A stretch of DNA of 51,676 bases. It comes from Streptosporangium subroseum. Its GTDB lineage: Bacteria; Actinomycetota; Actinomycetes; Streptosporangiales; Streptosporangiaceae. Under the pieces are notes generated by a model, which worked only from the letters and a program-made list of their open reading frames with translations, was not told the origin of the DNA and did not search any database. Below, piece by piece: positions 51,301-51,676 of the stretch; position 1 is the stretch's first letter; every line of letters starts with the position of its first letter. The translations under genes were made by a program, and so were the position numbers. The stretch lies in assembly GCF_900188345.1 (NCBI RefSeq), contig NZ_FZOD01000066.1, positions 1 to 51,676 of the forward strand, written 5' to 3'.

Positions 51301-51627
51301 ATGAAGCGCACCACAATCGCCGCCGGACTGATCGCTTTCGGCGCCATCCTGGCCGCGCCCGCACTGGCCGCCGCTCCGGCTCAGGCAGCGGCGATCCCCT
51401 CTGACCCCTGCTTCGGCAACGGTTTCGGCGGCGGCGGCTTCGGCGGTTTCGGTGGCGGTGGCTTCGGCGGCGGCGGCTTCGGCGGTTTCGGGGGCGGCAA
51501 CTACGGCAACATCAGTGCCGGCAGCGGGTTCGGCCACGGCATCGCCCAGGCGAACGGCAACCTCATCGGCCTCAACGCCCTCAACAACGTCGGCATCGGC
51601 CTCCTCAGCAGCGCCAACGGCTTCTAA
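51301..51627 (+). CDS. Small secreted glycine/phenylalanine-rich protein
   Basis: 108 aa. Signal peptide MKRTTIAAGLIAFGAILAAP, cleavage near AQA-AAIPSD. The mature protein has one Cys (DPCFGNG), a run of GGFGG/GGGFGG units (about residues 42-68) and a C-terminal segment SGFGHGIAQANGNLIGLNAL-NNVGIGLLSSANGF, rich in Asn/Gly/Leu. This could be an aggregating surface or spore-coat-type protein, but no known family (chaplin, rodlin) matches clearly. ATG 51301 has GGGAG seven bases ahead. Confidence 0.75.
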   Translation: MKRTTIAAGLIAFGAILAAPALAAAPAQAAAIPSDPCFGNGFGGGGFGGFGGGGFGGGGFGGFGGGNYGNISAGSGFGHGIAQANGNLIGLNALNNVGIGLLSSANGF

Positions 51628-51676
51628 GGACGGTGAAAGTCGGGCAGGGCGGCGAAGGACGTCATGGTAGGCGCCT

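Overview
The window is very GC-rich and has many GTG/TTG starts, a SigE-type ECF sigma factor, secreted peptidases, TIGR03943 and DUF6188 proteins, and an XRE-TPR regulator. Together these point to a filamentous actinomycete, most likely in the Streptosporangiales (inference). Nothing looks like a phage or plasmid backbone. A near-perfect parS palindrome (5849-5866) and two groups of DnaA-box-like sequences (14812-15028 and 16352-16398) suggest a place in the origin-proximal part of a chromosome.

Layout. 1-3740: the 5' end of an RclA-type flavoprotein, a small unknown gene, a PIN/RHH toxin-antitoxin-like pair, a membrane-anchored protein, a CadD-like remnant and a PrsW-family protease. 3871-6741: a YraQ-type permease with its TIGR03943 partner, a parS site, and a NUDIX-NYN fusion. 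7076-10415: a secreted zinc peptidase, an M15 lipoprotein and an AAA ATPase with an SOS-box-like operator. 10451-14800: twin hairpins, a MauE-like membrane protein with a Cys-rich double-psi-barrel partner, an ECF sigma factor and an acyl-CoA synthetase. 14812-16620: a phased 23-bp repeat array, a divergent MarR/YceI pair, a DnaA-box inverted repeat and tRNA-Ser(GCT).

16579-27461 looks like an accessory island. The 3' 58 bases of the tRNA-Ser recur at 27404-27461. Between the copies lie a frameshifted XRE-TPR gene, CutA, a GNAT, several hypotheticals, a truncated DUF2750 gene, dispersed non-coding repeats and a class A penicillin-binding protein, but no integrase. 27467-34269 holds small regulatory and modification cassettes: ArsR-VOC-APH, TetR divergent from a DrrAB-type exporter, a second APH, a zinc-ribbon protein, a glycosyltransferase scar and a methyltransferase. 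34491-37655 is one large secreted protein with three lamin-tail domains, a phytase-like propeller region and RTX-like repeats.

37891-50970 is the most coherent system. An IclR regulator faces a catabolic cluster: on the minus strand an SDR and a Pht5-like decarboxylase; on the plus strand an aldehyde dehydrogenase, an FAD oxidoreductase that appears to start at AUU, a medium-chain dehydrogenase, an SRPBCC protein, a KstD-like flavoprotein, an MHS transporter and a flavin monooxygenase, closed by a strong terminator. A paired GTTCT motif with 20-bp spacing lies both before the IclR gene and in the divergent promoter, so IclR probably controls both. The enzymes fit uptake and oxidation of a ring-bearing acid or alcohol, but the substrate cannot be named from sequence. 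The window ends with a small glycine/phenylalanine-rich secreted protein.
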